Positions 8,680-18,326 of a DNA stretch of 21,158 nt are shown in pieces. A program made the position numbers and the translations under genes. The DNA lies in NCBI GenBank assembly GCA_024276815.1, contig JAJRWM010000067.1, positions 1 to 21,158 on the forward strand. The letters are read 5' to 3'. The DNA is from a bacterium. Its GTDB lineage: Bacteria > JACRDZ01 > JAJRWM01. The notes under the pieces were generated by a model that ran no database searches, was not told the DNA's origin, and saw only the letters and a program-made list of their open reading frames with translations. Numbering within the stretch: position 1 is the first letter of the stretch; each line of letters starts with the position of its first letter.

Positions 8680-8738
8680 TTTCGTCTCAGTCCTTATTAA
8701 TTAACGACCAGCAGGCTAAACCCTGGAAGCGGCCCGCT

Positions 8739-11288
<2,550 letters not shown>

Positions 11289-11296
11289 TCAATTTT

Positions 11297-12844
11297 CTAG
11301 TGTTTAAAATGTCTGGTACCGGTAAAGACCATAACCATACCATGTTCATCAGCGGCCTCGATCACCTCGGCGTCTTTCACGGAACCGCCGGGCTGAATAA
11401 CCGCCACCGCGCCAGCCTGAGCCGCCGCGTCAACCCCGTCCCGAAAAGGGAAAAAAGCGTCCGAGGCGACCACCGAACCCCGCAAATCGAAATTGGCCTT
11501 GGAGACCGCGAGGCGGGAAGAGTCCACCCGGCTCATCTGACCGGCGCCGACTCCCAGGGTCATAAAATCTTTAGTGTAAACAATCGCGTTAGATTTGACG
11601 GCCCGACAAACCTTCCAGGCAAACAACAACTCCCTGATATCTTCCTCCGTCGGCTGCCGCTGGCTGACCACCTTTAAATCCTCAGCCCGAACTTCTTTTA
11701 AATCGCGCTCCTGAACCAGAAAGCCGCCAACAATCTTCTTGACATCGACTTCCTTGGCGGATCTCGAACCGAAGGCCCCTGTTTCAAGGAGTCGCAGGTT
11801 CTTTTTTCGCGCAAACACCTGCCGGGCCTCTTCGCTAAACCCGGGAGCGATTACCGCTTCGACAAAAGTGCTGATAATTTCCTGCGCGGTAGCTTCATCG
11901 ACTTCCCGGTTAAAGCCCAGCACGCTGCCAAAAGCGGAAACAGGGTCCGTTGAACGCGCCCGTTTATAAGCCTCCAGCATATTTTCAGCCAAGGCGACTC
12001 CGCAGGGGTTGGTATGTTTAATGACAACCGCGACCATTTCGGAAAAATCCTTGGCGATTTCCAGCGCGGCGCTTAAATCCAGGATATTATTAAAGGAAAG
12101 TTCTTTGCCCTGAAGCTGGACAGCGTCAGGCACATTAGGCTCTTCAATTGAATTGTCCTGATAAAAAGCCGCCCTCTGGTGAGGATTCTCGCCATAACGC
12201 AAATCCTGTATTTTACGGCCAATCAAAGCCTGCTGTTCGGCCAAACCATCAGAAGCGGATTGTTCTTCGAGGTAGGCGTTGATTTTCGCGTCGTAAGCCG
12301 AGGTATGAGCGAAGACCTCCCGGGCCAGCTTAAAATTTGTGGCCGGGGAGACTTTCCCGTTACTTTTAAGCTCCGCGATAATTTCAGCATAGCGTTCAGG
12401 ATTACAGACAACGCTGACAGCGGAATAATTCTTGGCCGCCGAACGCAACATGGTCGGCCCGCCGATATCGATATTTTCGATCGCTTCGGCCAGGGTTACG
12501 CCGGGCTTTTTGACGGTGGCTTCAAAGGGATAGAGATTGACGGCTACCAGGTCAATATACTGGATACCGTGCTCCGAGACCTGCCGGGCATGTTCAGCGT
12601 TGCCCCGGACAGCCAGCAACCCGCCGTGCACTTTCGGATGCAAGGTTTTCACCCGTCCATCCAGCATCTCAGGAAAGCCGGTAAACTCGGATATATCTTT
12701 AACAGGAATCTTGTTTTCCTTGAGCAGCCGGGCCGTCCCCCCGGTGGAAATTATCTCCACGCCCAACTCTACCAGCCGGCTGGCGAACTCCACGACACCG
12801 GCCTTATCAGAAACACTAATTAAAGCCCGCTTAATCTCCCCCAT
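11297..12844 (-). CDS. purH: Bifunctional AICAR formyltransferase / IMP cyclohydrolase
   Basis: A 515-residue enzyme for the last two steps of IMP synthesis: AICAR formylation with 10-formyltetrahydrofolate, then ring closure to IMP. The N-terminal MGS-like cyclohydrolase domain shows [41 protein letters not shown] and [16 protein letters not shown]. The transformylase domain starts near residue 200 with [16 protein letters not shown] and has the catalytic KHTNPCGVA at about 275. The end, [20 protein letters not shown] followed by TGTRHFKH, is typical. Length fits the family. It is the first gene of a purH-gyrB-gyrA unit, 41 bases downstream of the -10 of a strong promoter. An ATG ten bases upstream opens only a seven-codon out-of-frame peptide. 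Confidence 0.98.
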   Translation of the reverse strand: MGEIKRALISVSDKAGVVEFASRLVELGVEIISTGGTARLLKENKIPVKDISEFTGFPEMLDGRVKTLHPKVHGGLLAVRGNAEHARQVSEHGIQYIDLVAVNLYPFEATVKKPGVTLAEAIENIDIGGPTMLRSAAKNYSAVSVVCNPERYAEIIAELKSNGKVSPATNFKLAREVFAHTSAYDAKINAYLEEQSASDGLAEQQALIGRKIQDLRYGENPHQRAAFYQDNSIEEPNVPDAVQLQGKELSFNNILDLSAALEIAKDFSEMVAVVIKHTNPCGVALAENMLEAYKRARSTDPVSAFGSVLGFNREVDEATAQEIISTFVEAVIAPGFSEEARQVFARKKNLRLLETGAFGSRSAKEVDVKKIVGGFLVQERDLKEVRAEDLKVVSQRQPTEEDIRELLFAWKVCRAVKSNAIVYTKDFMTLGVGAGQMSRVDSSRLAVSKANFDLRGSVVASDAFFPFRDGVDAAAQAGAVAVIQPGGSVKDAEVIEAADEHGMVMVFTGTRHFKH

Positions 12845-12892
12845 TTTTCCCCATGTCTATCATTGATCTTTTGAATTTTGAAAGGTTGGTTA

Positions 12893-12921
12893 ATTCTACA
12901 GGATACGTGAAAAAATGTCAA
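12893..12921 (-). promoter_or_regulatory. Sigma-70-type promoter for purH-gyrB-gyrA
   Basis: On the minus strand TTGACA (12916-12921), a 17-base spacer and TAGAAT (12893-12898). Predicted start near 12886, giving a leader of about 42 bases. I see no PurR-like palindrome or purine riboswitch in this short leader, so purine control is not evident. Confidence 0.75.
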
Positions 12922-13160
12922 ACAAATATTACTTTTTTCTTACTGAAAAACAGGATATTTATCACCCCAATGGAATAGAACCAAAGAATAACCACCATAA
13001 GCAAATTAATTCTCAAAATCCCGACCAACAGTAAGGCCTGGTAAAGCCTAATTAAAGTTTTTGCAGGGGTTTGGAGGCGGTGTTTTACAAAAAGAGCCCC
13101 CAATGTTTTTCGTTAAAATCATTTAGCTTCATATGTGATTGAAGATCGTTCTAGTTCTGC
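12922..13160. other. AT-rich intergenic stretch between purH and the binding-protein gene
   Basis: About 240 bases with no convincing gene. A possible 61-residue minus-strand frame (12918-13103) opens with TTG, has no ribosome site and overlaps the hairpin at 13071-13103 and the purH -35 box, so I do not accept it. A short hairpin AGGC/GCCT lies at 13034-13049. No tRNA-like or riboswitch-like pattern was recognised. Confidence 0.5.
13071..13103. terminator. Hairpin downstream of the binding-protein gene, possible terminator
   Basis: TTGGAGGC (13071-13078) faces GCCCCCAA (13096-13103), with an inner TTTT/AAAA pairing. In minus-strand RNA the single non-Watson-Crick position is a G-U wobble; in plus-strand RNA it is an A-C mismatch, so folding favours the minus transcript, which would be the tail of the binding-protein mRNA (stop at 13161). 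However, the better T tract (TGTTTTT, 13104-13110) lies on the plus side. Direction is therefore unresolved. Confidence 0.4.
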
Positions 13161-14399
13161 TTATTCGATTATTTCGACCCTTTCGTCAACGATTTTGCCA
13201 TTCTGTATTTTCCAGACGCCGTAGCTACCGCTGGTAATGTCGCCAAATTCATCCAGGTTAACGCTACCCGAAACACCTTCATAATTGATATCCTTGCCGG
13301 CACGAATAAGGGCCAGCGCCTTGCCCAACTGGGTAAAGTTAACTTTTTCGCCTTCCGGATTAGCGACTGCCCTGAGGTTCTCGCTAACAGTCTTTCCGGT
13401 AGCGGCGCCTCCTTTTTCCATGGCCAGCGCGCTCAGAATCACAGCGTCAAAGCAGGTGTCGATATAGGGCTTTGGCGGCATGCCGCCAAAAGTCTCTTTG
13501 TACGTTTCCTTGAAGGTCTTCAGCAAGCCGGAATCCGAGGAGGCGGGCGCCGTTCCATAAGTGCCATTCAGATATTTAGCCCCGACATTGTTAATCACCT
13601 CGGGGGCTTTCATGCCATCAGTGAAAAGAAATTTACTGGCTAATCCATATTCAATCGCCTGGCGGACCAGCTTAACGCCGTTTTCCGGATAGGCGATTAC
13701 CAGCAAGGCGTCGGGATCGGACTGGACCGCTTTCTGAATCTCGGAACGGTAGGTCGTCGCTCCCTGGCTAAAGGCTATTGACGCCAGCACTTTACCGCCC
13801 AGCATCTCATACGATGCCTTCATGGCCGCCGCCAGCCCTTCGCCATAAGAATTATTGATATAAATTATCGAGATCGTCTTGAAGCCCCGCTCCCGGGCGA
13901 CTTTTGCCAGCACACGACACTGCAAGGCGTCTGAGGGAACGGTTCGGAAGAGATAGTTATGGTCTTTAATTGTGGTAATTTCCGGCGAGGTTGACGCCGG
14001 CGAGATTAAAACGACCCCTTTATTAATGGTCACCGAGGTGGCAACCGGGATGGTCACGCTGCTGGAAAGCGCGCCGATAATAACCGGCACCTGATCAATA
14101 TCAACCAGTTTTTGGGCCGCGTCAACCGCCGCGGTCGCTTCTGTCTGGGAATCACTGCTGACAAGCTCCAGCCTTTTCCCCAGGATCCCGCCATTTTTAT
14201 TGATCACGTCGACAGCCAGGATCGCTCCGTTCCGGATCGGCTTGCCGTAAGCCGCGAGGTCTCCGGTCAAGGACAACAAGGTACCAATTTTGATAGTATT
14301 TTCAGCCGGCAGGGGGAAAGCGCTTGTTAAGATTAAGATGGTAACCAGGTAAAGGACAGAAAAGCTGGAACACTTCAGACTTTTTTTTGTTTTAGTCAA
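13161..14399 (-). CDS. Periplasmic substrate-binding protein, branched-chain amino acid (LivJ/Peripla_BP_6) family
   Basis: A 412-residue exported binding protein of an ABC importer of the HAAT family. The signal peptide spans about residues 1-32 (SVLYLVTILILTSAFPLPAE), without a lipobox cysteine at the cleavage site. The mature start IKIGTLLSLTGDLAAYGKPI is the family signature. DVINKNGGILGKRLELVSSD, PVIIGALSSSVTIPVA and LISPASTSPEIT form the ligand-facing lobe edges. The end, SGSYGVWKIQNGKIVDERVE, is typical. The start is TTG at 14399, preceded by GGGGAGG ten bases upstream and a promoter at 14439-14468. No Liv permease or ATPase genes are adjacent. Ligand could be leucine-type amino acids, other amino acids, amides or urea; the family is broad. 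Confidence 0.93.
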   Translation of the reverse strand: MTKTKKSLKCSSFSVLYLVTILILTSAFPLPAENTIKIGTLLSLTGDLAAYGKPIRNGAILAVDVINKNGGILGKRLELVSSDSQTEATAAVDAAQKLVDIDQVPVIIGALSSSVTIPVATSVTINKGVVLISPASTSPEITTIKDHNYLFRTVPSDALQCRVLAKVARERGFKTISIIYINNSYGEGLAAAMKASYEMLGGKVLASIAFSQGATTYRSEIQKAVQSDPDALLVIAYPENGVKLVRQAIEYGLASKFLFTDGMKAPEVINNVGAKYLNGTYGTAPASSDSGLLKTFKETYKETFGGMPPKPYIDTCFDAVILSALAMEKGGAATGKTVSENLRAVANPEGEKVNFTQLGKALALIRAGKDINYEGVSGSVNLDEFGDITSGSYGVWKIQNGKIVDERVEIIE

Positions 14400-14438
14400 G
14401 TTATTACTACCTCCCCTTTATGATTTTTCCTAAACGGG

Positions 14439-14468
14439 ACTATAGCTTAGCCCGGCCGGCATTGTCAA
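14439..14468 (-). promoter_or_regulatory. Sigma-70-type promoter for the binding-protein gene
   Basis: On the minus strand TTGACA (14463-14468), an 18-base spacer and TATAGT (14439-14444). Predicted start near 14432, with a leader of about 33 bases containing the ribosome site. Confidence 0.75.
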
Positions 14469-14696
14469 ACAGGATTCCACGGGGACCAGGGCAACAGGCA
14501 AACTCAACTGAAGGTGCTAAAAAACAACTGCCTTGGGAAAACGAGAAACCGCCCCTTCGGTACTCCCCAAAAAACTTTGAAGCATTAACATCTTTCCCTG
14601 GATTGCCCCAAATATTTCCCGCCGCCTCAGGAAGATTTACGAAGCTGATAATTGAATGACCCTGACTCCAACGCCAACAGCGGACGTTTTTTTCTT
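14469..14696. other. Intergenic stretch between two divergent promoters, nothing assigned
   Basis: About 230 bases between the minus-strand promoter at 14439-14468 and the plus-strand promoter at 14697-14725. A reading frame at 14420-14659 overlaps the minus promoter, has no family resemblance and no ribosome site, and is rejected. A small structure, ACCG/CGGT around a six-base loop and flanked by GAG/CTC, sits near 14547-14572. It matches no RNA class I know. An unannotated small RNA or regulator sites cannot be excluded. Confidence 0.4.
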
Positions 14697-14725
14697 TTGA
14701 CAGCGCGCAACCATTCTTCTATAAT
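14697..14725 (+). promoter_or_regulatory. Perfect-consensus sigma-70 promoter for the STAS-flgM-tatC unit
   Basis: TTGACA (14697-14702), a 17-base spacer and TATAAT (14720-14725): both hexamers and the spacing match the consensus exactly. Predicted start near 14732, which leaves an unusually long leader of about 135 bases that contains a sigma-28-like promoter. Confidence 0.82.
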
Positions 14726-14765
14726 TCAATCCTAGTTAACAATATGATTATTGGGCGGATTGCTT

Positions 14766-14793
14766 TAAAGAGTTTCAGCGAAAAAGCCGATAA
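14766..14793 (+). promoter_or_regulatory. Sigma-28 (FliA)-like flagellar promoter
   Basis: TAAA (14766-14769), 16 bases, then GCCGATAA (14786-14793). The -10 element is an exact match to the enterobacterial FliA consensus; the spacing is one base longer than the usual 15. It lies upstream of a gene for an anti-sigma-28 factor, which is a known class of FliA target, and the predicted start is near 14800. It is internal to the leader made from the sigma-70 promoter. Confidence 0.62.
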
Positions 14794-14801
14794 TGAAAAG
14801 C

Positions 14802-14841
14802 GGGGGACGTTATCTTTTTCAACGCCGTCATCATTTCCCCC
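14802..14841 (+). other. Leader hairpin upstream of the STAS gene
   Basis: GGGGGA (14802-14807) can pair with TCCCCC (14836-14841) around a loop of 28 bases. No T tract follows, so it is not a terminator. It begins right at the predicted sigma-28 start and could stabilise the 5' end of that transcript. Function is unknown. Confidence 0.3.
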
Positions 14842-14867
14842 AGCAGAAAACAAGATAGAATAAAAGA

Positions 14868-15233
14868 GTGGAACCAAAAGAAAGAATGATTATCTCTCGT
14901 GAAGAAAACAAAGGTTTCTTGATCCTTCATATTGAAGGCGAGATTGATGTCTATAACGCTTATGAATTAAGGAACGAAATCAATCGGGCAATCGAGGACA
15001 AGTTTTACCGCGTGATTATTGATTTGAAAAACGTTTCCTATATTGACAGTTCCGGTTTGGGCGTATTGGTAAGCGGAGTCAAGACCGTGATGAATCACCA
15101 GGGGGTCCTGAAGCTGGTGGAGTTAAATGAAAAGATAAGGTCTCTGACCAAGCTTACCGGTTTGGAGAAGTTTTTTGAGATTTATGATAGCCTGGCTGAC
15201 GCGATGGCCGAGCCGCCGGGGGATGAGGCTTGA
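14868..15233 (+). CDS. STAS-domain anti-anti-sigma factor (SpoIIAA/RsbV type)
   Basis: A single STAS domain of 121 residues (115 if the ATG at 14886 is the start). LHIEGEIDVYNAYELRNEI and VIIDLKNVSYIDSSGLGVLV are diagnostic; in DSSGLG (60-65) the serine is the one phosphorylated by partner anti-sigma kinases in SpoIIAA and RsbV. Unphosphorylated, such proteins bind an anti-sigma factor and free its sigma factor. No HATPase kinase or phosphatase gene is nearby, so the partner is unknown. The GTG at 14868 has only a weak ribosome site; family alignment would place the start at MIISREENKGF (14886), so the start is uncertain. It leads a tight plus-strand unit with the flgM-like gene 12 bases on. 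Confidence 0.92.
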   Translation: MEPKERMIISREENKGFLILHIEGEIDVYNAYELRNEINRAIEDKFYRVIIDLKNVSYIDSSGLGVLVSGVKTVMNHQGVLKLVELNEKIRSLTKLTGLEKFFEIYDSLADAMAEPPGDEA

Positions 15234-15245
15234 GGAGTAATTGTC

Positions 15246-15557
15246 ATGATAAAACCTGTTAACAACGTTAGCAATACCGCCTCGATAAACAAACGGCAAA
15301 AAATGGACCAGAAAAACAAAAAAAGGGCGGTTCACACCAGATCGCGCATTGAAGACAAGGTGGATCTGTCGCCTGAAGGCTTGACGGCGTTGGAGATCAG
15401 CAAGCTTGTCCGGCAGGTGAAGGATTTGCCGGACGTAAATGAAGAACGGGTAGACTTGGCCCAACAGAAGATGAAGCAAGCGAATTTCTTTGAGTTGGCG
15501 GCTGATAATATTTCCGAACAAATAAGTTCGCTGTTTATTGGCAATGGTATAAAATAG
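15246..15557 (+). CDS. flgM: FlgM-like anti-sigma-28 factor
   Basis: A 103-residue small protein with the FlgM C-terminal sigma-binding pattern. KVDLSPEGLTALEISKLV is followed by KDLPDVNEERVDLAQQKM and a final helix DNISEQISSLFI, the same order as DKVxLS, lxxxPDVReekV and helix 4 in known FlgM. The first 40 residues are basic and probably disordered, as usual for FlgM, which is kept unfolded for secretion through the flagellar hook-basal body. GAGGAG lies about nine bases before the ATG. The sigma-28-like promoter at 14766 fits autogenous flagellar control. Identity rests on a short degenerate family, so I hold the family with good confidence and strict orthology with less. The flagellar genes themselves are not in the window. 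Confidence 0.8.
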   Translation: MIKPVNNVSNTASINKRQKMDQKNKKRAVHTRSRIEDKVDLSPEGLTALEISKLVRQVKDLPDVNEERVDLAQQKMKQANFFELAADNISEQISSLFIGNGIK

Positions 15558-15568
15558 CGACAGTTCCT

Positions 15569-16318
15569 TTGAGTAAAACCCCTCCCTCCGCTTTCCGCGC
15601 TTTCCTGCCCAGCGCCGGGGAAATGACTTTTGTCGAACATCTGGAAGAACTGCGTGCCCGGCTTCTCTACACTTTCCTGGCGGTTGGCGTCAGCATGGCG
15701 GGTGCTTTCTTTTTCCGCGCCCGGATCCTGGCTTTTTTAACCGCTCCGGTTGGGCAACTGCGTTATTATTCGCCGCCGGAAGCTTTTCTGGCTCACATAA
15801 AACTGGCTTTCTGGGGGGGGGTGTTTTTAGCTCTGCCGGTAATCCTGAATCAGCTCTGGCTGTTTTTTTCCCCGGCGCTTTATCGAAACGAAAAGGCTTA
15901 TTTCAGTTGGACTCTCTTCTTCGCCTTTTTCTTTTTCTCCATCTCCCTGTTGTTTATCTATCAATATTTACCTGTTTTGATCCGCTTTTGCTTTCGTTTT
16001 GCGGTTCCCCTGGCGACGCCGGCTATTTCCTACAGCCTCTACCTGTCTTTTGTCGGTAAAATTATTTTTCTGTTCGGTCTGACCTTTGAAATGCCGCTGG
16101 TATTCTTTCTGCTCACCAAAATCGGCCTGCTAAGCCCGGCGATGCTAAAGGATAAACATGGCTACGCTCTGCTGGTTATTTTAGCGACTTCAGCCCTGCT
16201 GACTCCGCCGGATATCTTTAGCATGTTGTTTCTCAGTCTGCCCCTGATCATTCTTTTCGAGATAAGTTTTCTCTTCTCCTGCCTGGCTTACCGGGATTCT
16301 CCGAACTTCGCCGGTTGA
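15569..16318 (+). CDS. tatC: Sec-independent (Tat) protein translocase subunit TatC
   Basis: A 249-residue TatC, the receptor in the inner membrane for twin-arginine signal peptides of folded proteins. MTFVEHLEELRARLLYTF is the cytoplasmic N-terminal motif with the conserved glutamate. YYSPPEAFLAHIKLAFWGGV, SPALYRNEKAYF (the signal-peptide-contact glutamate) and FGLTFEMPLVFFLLTKIGLL follow in order, with six hydrophobic segments. The frame opens at TTG (15569), eleven bases after flgM, without a clear ribosome site; the ATG at 15623 gives the more canonical N-terminus but has GGGG only two bases upstream, so the start is open. No tatA or tatB is present in the window. Joining tatC to two sigma-regulator genes is unusual. 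Confidence 0.95.
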   Translation: MSKTPPSAFRAFLPSAGEMTFVEHLEELRARLLYTFLAVGVSMAGAFFFRARILAFLTAPVGQLRYYSPPEAFLAHIKLAFWGGVFLALPVILNQLWLFFSPALYRNEKAYFSWTLFFAFFFFSISLLFIYQYLPVLIRFCFRFAVPLATPAISYSLYLSFVGKIIFLFGLTFEMPLVFFLLTKIGLLSPAMLKDKHGYALLVILATSALLTPPDIFSMLFLSLPLIILFEISFLFSCLAYRDSPNFAG

Positions 16319-16340
16319 ATCGTTCGCGGCTGGCTTTAGA

Positions 16341-16430
16341 GCAAGGCGCAGTGTGGATTTTGTTAGAGCGTATTTCAAGAATCTAGCCATCGTGCGAGTC
16401 GTCCAGCACTAAAACTTTAGTCGTCCTTGC
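16341..16430. repeat. Structured, repeat-rich intergenic element after tatC
   Basis: GCAAGG (16341-16346) and CCTTGC (16425-16430) are inverted ends about 90 bases apart. Inside, AGTCGTCC occurs twice (16397-16404 and 16419-16426), and ACTAAA/TTTAGT form a tight inverted repeat at 16408-16421. The whole has the look of a small interspersed element with dyad symmetry, but only one copy is in this window. TTACCGGTAA, a ten-base palindrome, follows at 16443-16452. A 66-codon minus-strand frame here overlaps tatC and is not supported. Confidence 0.35.
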
Positions 16431-16495
16431 GGCCAAAAACAGTTACCGGTAATAGAAAAACGCTCTGATAACTGGGTTTATGCTCAAAGCAGGGC

Positions 16496-16535
16496 AAAAA
16501 AAAAGAGACGATGGTTTTTCATCGTCTCTTTTTTT
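16496..16535. terminator. Strong bidirectional rho-independent terminator
   Basis: GAGACGAT (16505-16512) pairs perfectly with ATCGTCTC (16521-16528) around an eight-base loop, with nine A before and seven T after, so the stem extends and each strand ends in a T tract. On the minus strand it lies 16 bases after the lipoprotein stop; on the plus strand it would end tatC transcription about 180 bases after its stop. Confidence 0.9.
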
Positions 16536-16551
16536 AATGTTGACTAAATAA

Positions 16552-17106
16552 TTAGTGAGCTTTTGGTTTTTCCGTGGCTCCAGCTTTTTCGCCGGCTCCA
16601 GCTTTTTCAACGAAACCGGTTGTGGCGATCGCGATCTTTTCATGCTCATAGGCGTTAACTGAAGGCATTTTCTCAAACAACCACTGTTTCACCGGCTCCT
16701 TACCTTCTTCGGTAATGATTAACTGTACCGCAGGATTGTTCAACTCGGTTGAACGGGAACCGATATTGGTACCGCTCATAACAAAATCAGGAACCATTTC
16801 TACCGCTTTAACGCTGATGGTTACACCGGCCACGGTCACCTTGGTAGCCTCAGTAGCGTCAAAATCAAGTTCCAGTGTTTTTTCCTCAGAACCATCCTTG
16901 GCGGTTACGCTTATTTTCGCCGCTTTCCAGTTGGCGCCCGCGTTAGGTATAAACGCTGGAGGCGGAGGCATCATATTCCCTCCGGGAGCGCTAGCTCCAT
17001 GTGAACCGCCAGCCGCCGCTCCGGTGGGAGCCGGCGCTTCTTCTTTAGAACAGCCTATAGCGAACAACAACAGGCAACCCAGTGATAAAATCAAAAACTT
17101 TTTCAT
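16552..17106 (-). CDS. Small lipoprotein with a single beta-rich domain of unknown function
   Basis: A 184-residue protein. Signal peptide MKKFLILSLGCLLLFAIGC ends in a lipobox (FAIGC, Cys19), so it is lipidated and membrane anchored. A Pro/Ala/Gly-rich linker (about 22-50) leads to a domain of about 110 residues with VTVAGVTISVKAVEMVPDF, SRSTELNNPAVQLIITEEG and KQWLFEKMPSV. The run of NPAV, WLF and a following short P-rich turn resembles small periplasmic domains seen in ResB-like and related lipoproteins, but I cannot name a family with confidence. The C-terminus is low complexity with KAGAGEKAGATEK. Aspartate at +2 is absent (Ser20), which by the E. coli rule would favour outer-membrane sorting. 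It is a monocistronic unit with a consensus promoter and strong terminator, so it may be well expressed. Confidence 0.85.
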   Translation of the reverse strand: MKKFLILSLGCLLLFAIGCSKEEAPAPTGAAAGGSHGASAPGGNMMPPPPAFIPNAGANWKAAKISVTAKDGSEEKTLELDFDATEATKVTVAGVTISVKAVEMVPDFVMSGTNIGSRSTELNNPAVQLIITEEGKEPVKQWLFEKMPSVNAYEHEKIAIATTGFVEKAGAGEKAGATEKPKAH

Positions 17107-17173
17107 GAGGTGAACTTCACTCCTTTTTTATTTTTACCGCGATAAACGCAACTCGTCAGATATGAGATTAGAA

Positions 17174-17202
17174 ATTATATGCCGAAAATATCTACCTGTC
17201 AA
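17174..17202 (-). promoter_or_regulatory. Perfect-consensus sigma-70 promoter for the lipoprotein gene
   Basis: On the minus strand TTGACA (17197-17202), a 17-base spacer and TATAAT (17174-17179). Predicted start near 17167, leader about 60 bases, with AGGAG 13 bases before the ATG. Confidence 0.85.
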
Positions 17203-17212
17203 GGAAATATTT

Positions 17213-17231
17213 GCCGGATATCAGAACCGGC
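17213..17231 (-). terminator. Weak hairpin after the flippase-like gene
   Basis: GCCGG and CCGGC (17213-17217, 17227-17231) form a five-pair stem with a nine-base loop, followed on the minus strand by AAATATTT rather than a clean T tract. It sits ten bases before the -35 of the lipoprotein promoter. Possible but weak terminator for the 17263-18252 gene. Confidence 0.25.
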
Positions 17232-17262
17232 GTCGCTCTTGGGAATCTCTGGTAATAGCTTG

Positions 17263-18252
17263 TTAGCTTTCAGCGGATTTCAGCTCTGAAAGGCTGATGC
17301 CTTCAAACCATAAATTGACAAAACCAAGCCCGACAATAAGAAAAAACTGTAGCAGGTTCAACACTATACTGTAACTCAAAGCGATATCCTTGGTCGTGAC
17401 GTTCACGGCTGTCAGGCCCAGGATGCAGAAATACTGGAATGTGCCCACAAAGCCGGGAGCACCGGGCACCAAAATACCAAGAGCGGTAACCACGACCACA
17501 AAGGAAGCGTCTATTATGTTCCACTCAAAACCAAAAGCCAGACCGGCGAACCAGAAGATATAACCGGTAACAAACCAGATCGCTAAAGAATATAAGGTGA
17601 CGGCAAAAACATGACGGCCCTTTTTTAACACTTCGAGGCCGGTAATGAATTTTTCCAAAATCAGGCTTACTTTATCGGCGACGGTCGCTGAAATTGGTTT
17701 TATGAGTTTGTGCAACCGGGAGATAACCCGCTCCTGATATAAAGTGAGCAAGTATAAAAATATTACCAGGAAAAATACCAAAACGCCCAAAGCTAACCCG
17801 CCGCGCCTTACGTTCTTTGGAAAGCTGGAAGAGTACACAAGGGAGATCGTCATCAGGGTTAAAAGGCTTACGACGTCAAAAATTCTTTCCAGGATGACGG
17901 TCGCCAGAGAAGCTGTCCGGCTGACATTTTCTCTTTTTCCAATGAGATAAGGACGAACAAATTCCCCCATGCGCAAAGGCAACAGGTTGACCGCCATAAA
18001 GCCTATCGTCAAAACCCGGAAAGATGTTCCCTGGCTGATCTCTTTTATGGGTAACATCAGCGTTCGCCAACGCATGCCCCTGAGCACAAAAGCCAGGATC
18101 AGAACCAGGCCGGCGGGGATTAAATACCAATAATTAGCGGCGCGAATAGCGACGAAAGCTTTGGGAAAATCAACCTCGCGCAAGGCCAGGTACAAGAATA
18201 AAACACTTATTCCTATACTCAGAACAATCCCAAGTTTTTGCTTGCTTGTCAT
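17263..18252 (-). CDS. Flippase-like integral membrane protein (UPF0104 / LPG-synthase transmembrane family)
   Basis: A 329-residue protein with about eight membrane segments. VLRGMRWRTLMLPI, then LLPLRMGEFVRPYLIGKRE and ATVILERIFDVVSLLTLM, are the conserved core of the lysylphosphatidylglycerol-synthetase-like transmembrane domain family; LVPGAPGFVGTFQYFCILGL is the second conserved block. Members without a catalytic domain, as here, are often found with glycosyltransferases and are thought to move lipids or lipid-linked sugars or to support their synthesis. The ATG has AAGGA eight bases upstream. It lies 74 bases after the large membrane protein gene, and a weaker promoter may lie in that gap. 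Exact substrate unknown. Confidence 0.88.
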   Translation of the reverse strand: MTSKQKLGIVLSIGISVLFLYLALREVDFPKAFVAIRAANYWYLIPAGLVLILAFVLRGMRWRTLMLPIKEISQGTSFRVLTIGFMAVNLLPLRMGEFVRPYLIGKRENVSRTASLATVILERIFDVVSLLTLMTISLVYSSSFPKNVRRGGLALGVLVFFLVIFLYLLTLYQERVISRLHKLIKPISATVADKVSLILEKFITGLEVLKKGRHVFAVTLYSLAIWFVTGYIFWFAGLAFGFEWNIIDASFVVVVTALGILVPGAPGFVGTFQYFCILGLTAVNVTTKDIALSYSIVLNLLQFFLIVGLGFVNLWFEGISLSELKSAES

Positions 18253-18281
18253 TTAACAATTCCTTCAAAAGAAAAAAGGAA

Positions 18282-18311
18282 ATTATACCTTCTCTCCAGG
18301 AAAAAAGCCAA
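18282..18311 (-). promoter_or_regulatory. Possible sigma-70-type promoter for the flippase-like gene
   Basis: On the minus strand TTGGCT (18306-18311), an 18-base spacer and an exact TATAAT (18282-18287) 29 bases before the start codon. The -35 matches four of six. It would make the gene at least partly independent of the upstream membrane protein gene. Confidence 0.5.
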
Positions 18312-18326
18312 TGGATGTTTGGTTTG

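Noticed and set aside
12842-12854. Regulatory upstream peptide before purH
   Set aside because: The out-of-frame ATG ten bases upstream encodes only seven codons and overlaps the purH start; nothing marks it as a leader peptide and it may be chance.
12918-13103. 61-residue minus-strand membrane peptide
   Set aside because: TTG start, no ribosome site, overlaps a hairpin and a promoter; the hydrophobic look comes from AT-rich sequence.
14420-14659. 79-codon plus-strand frame
   Set aside because: It runs over the promoter of the binding-protein gene, has no recognisable family and no ribosome site.
16190-16390. 66-codon minus-strand frame
   Set aside because: Half of it is antisense to tatC and the rest lies in the repeat-rich element.
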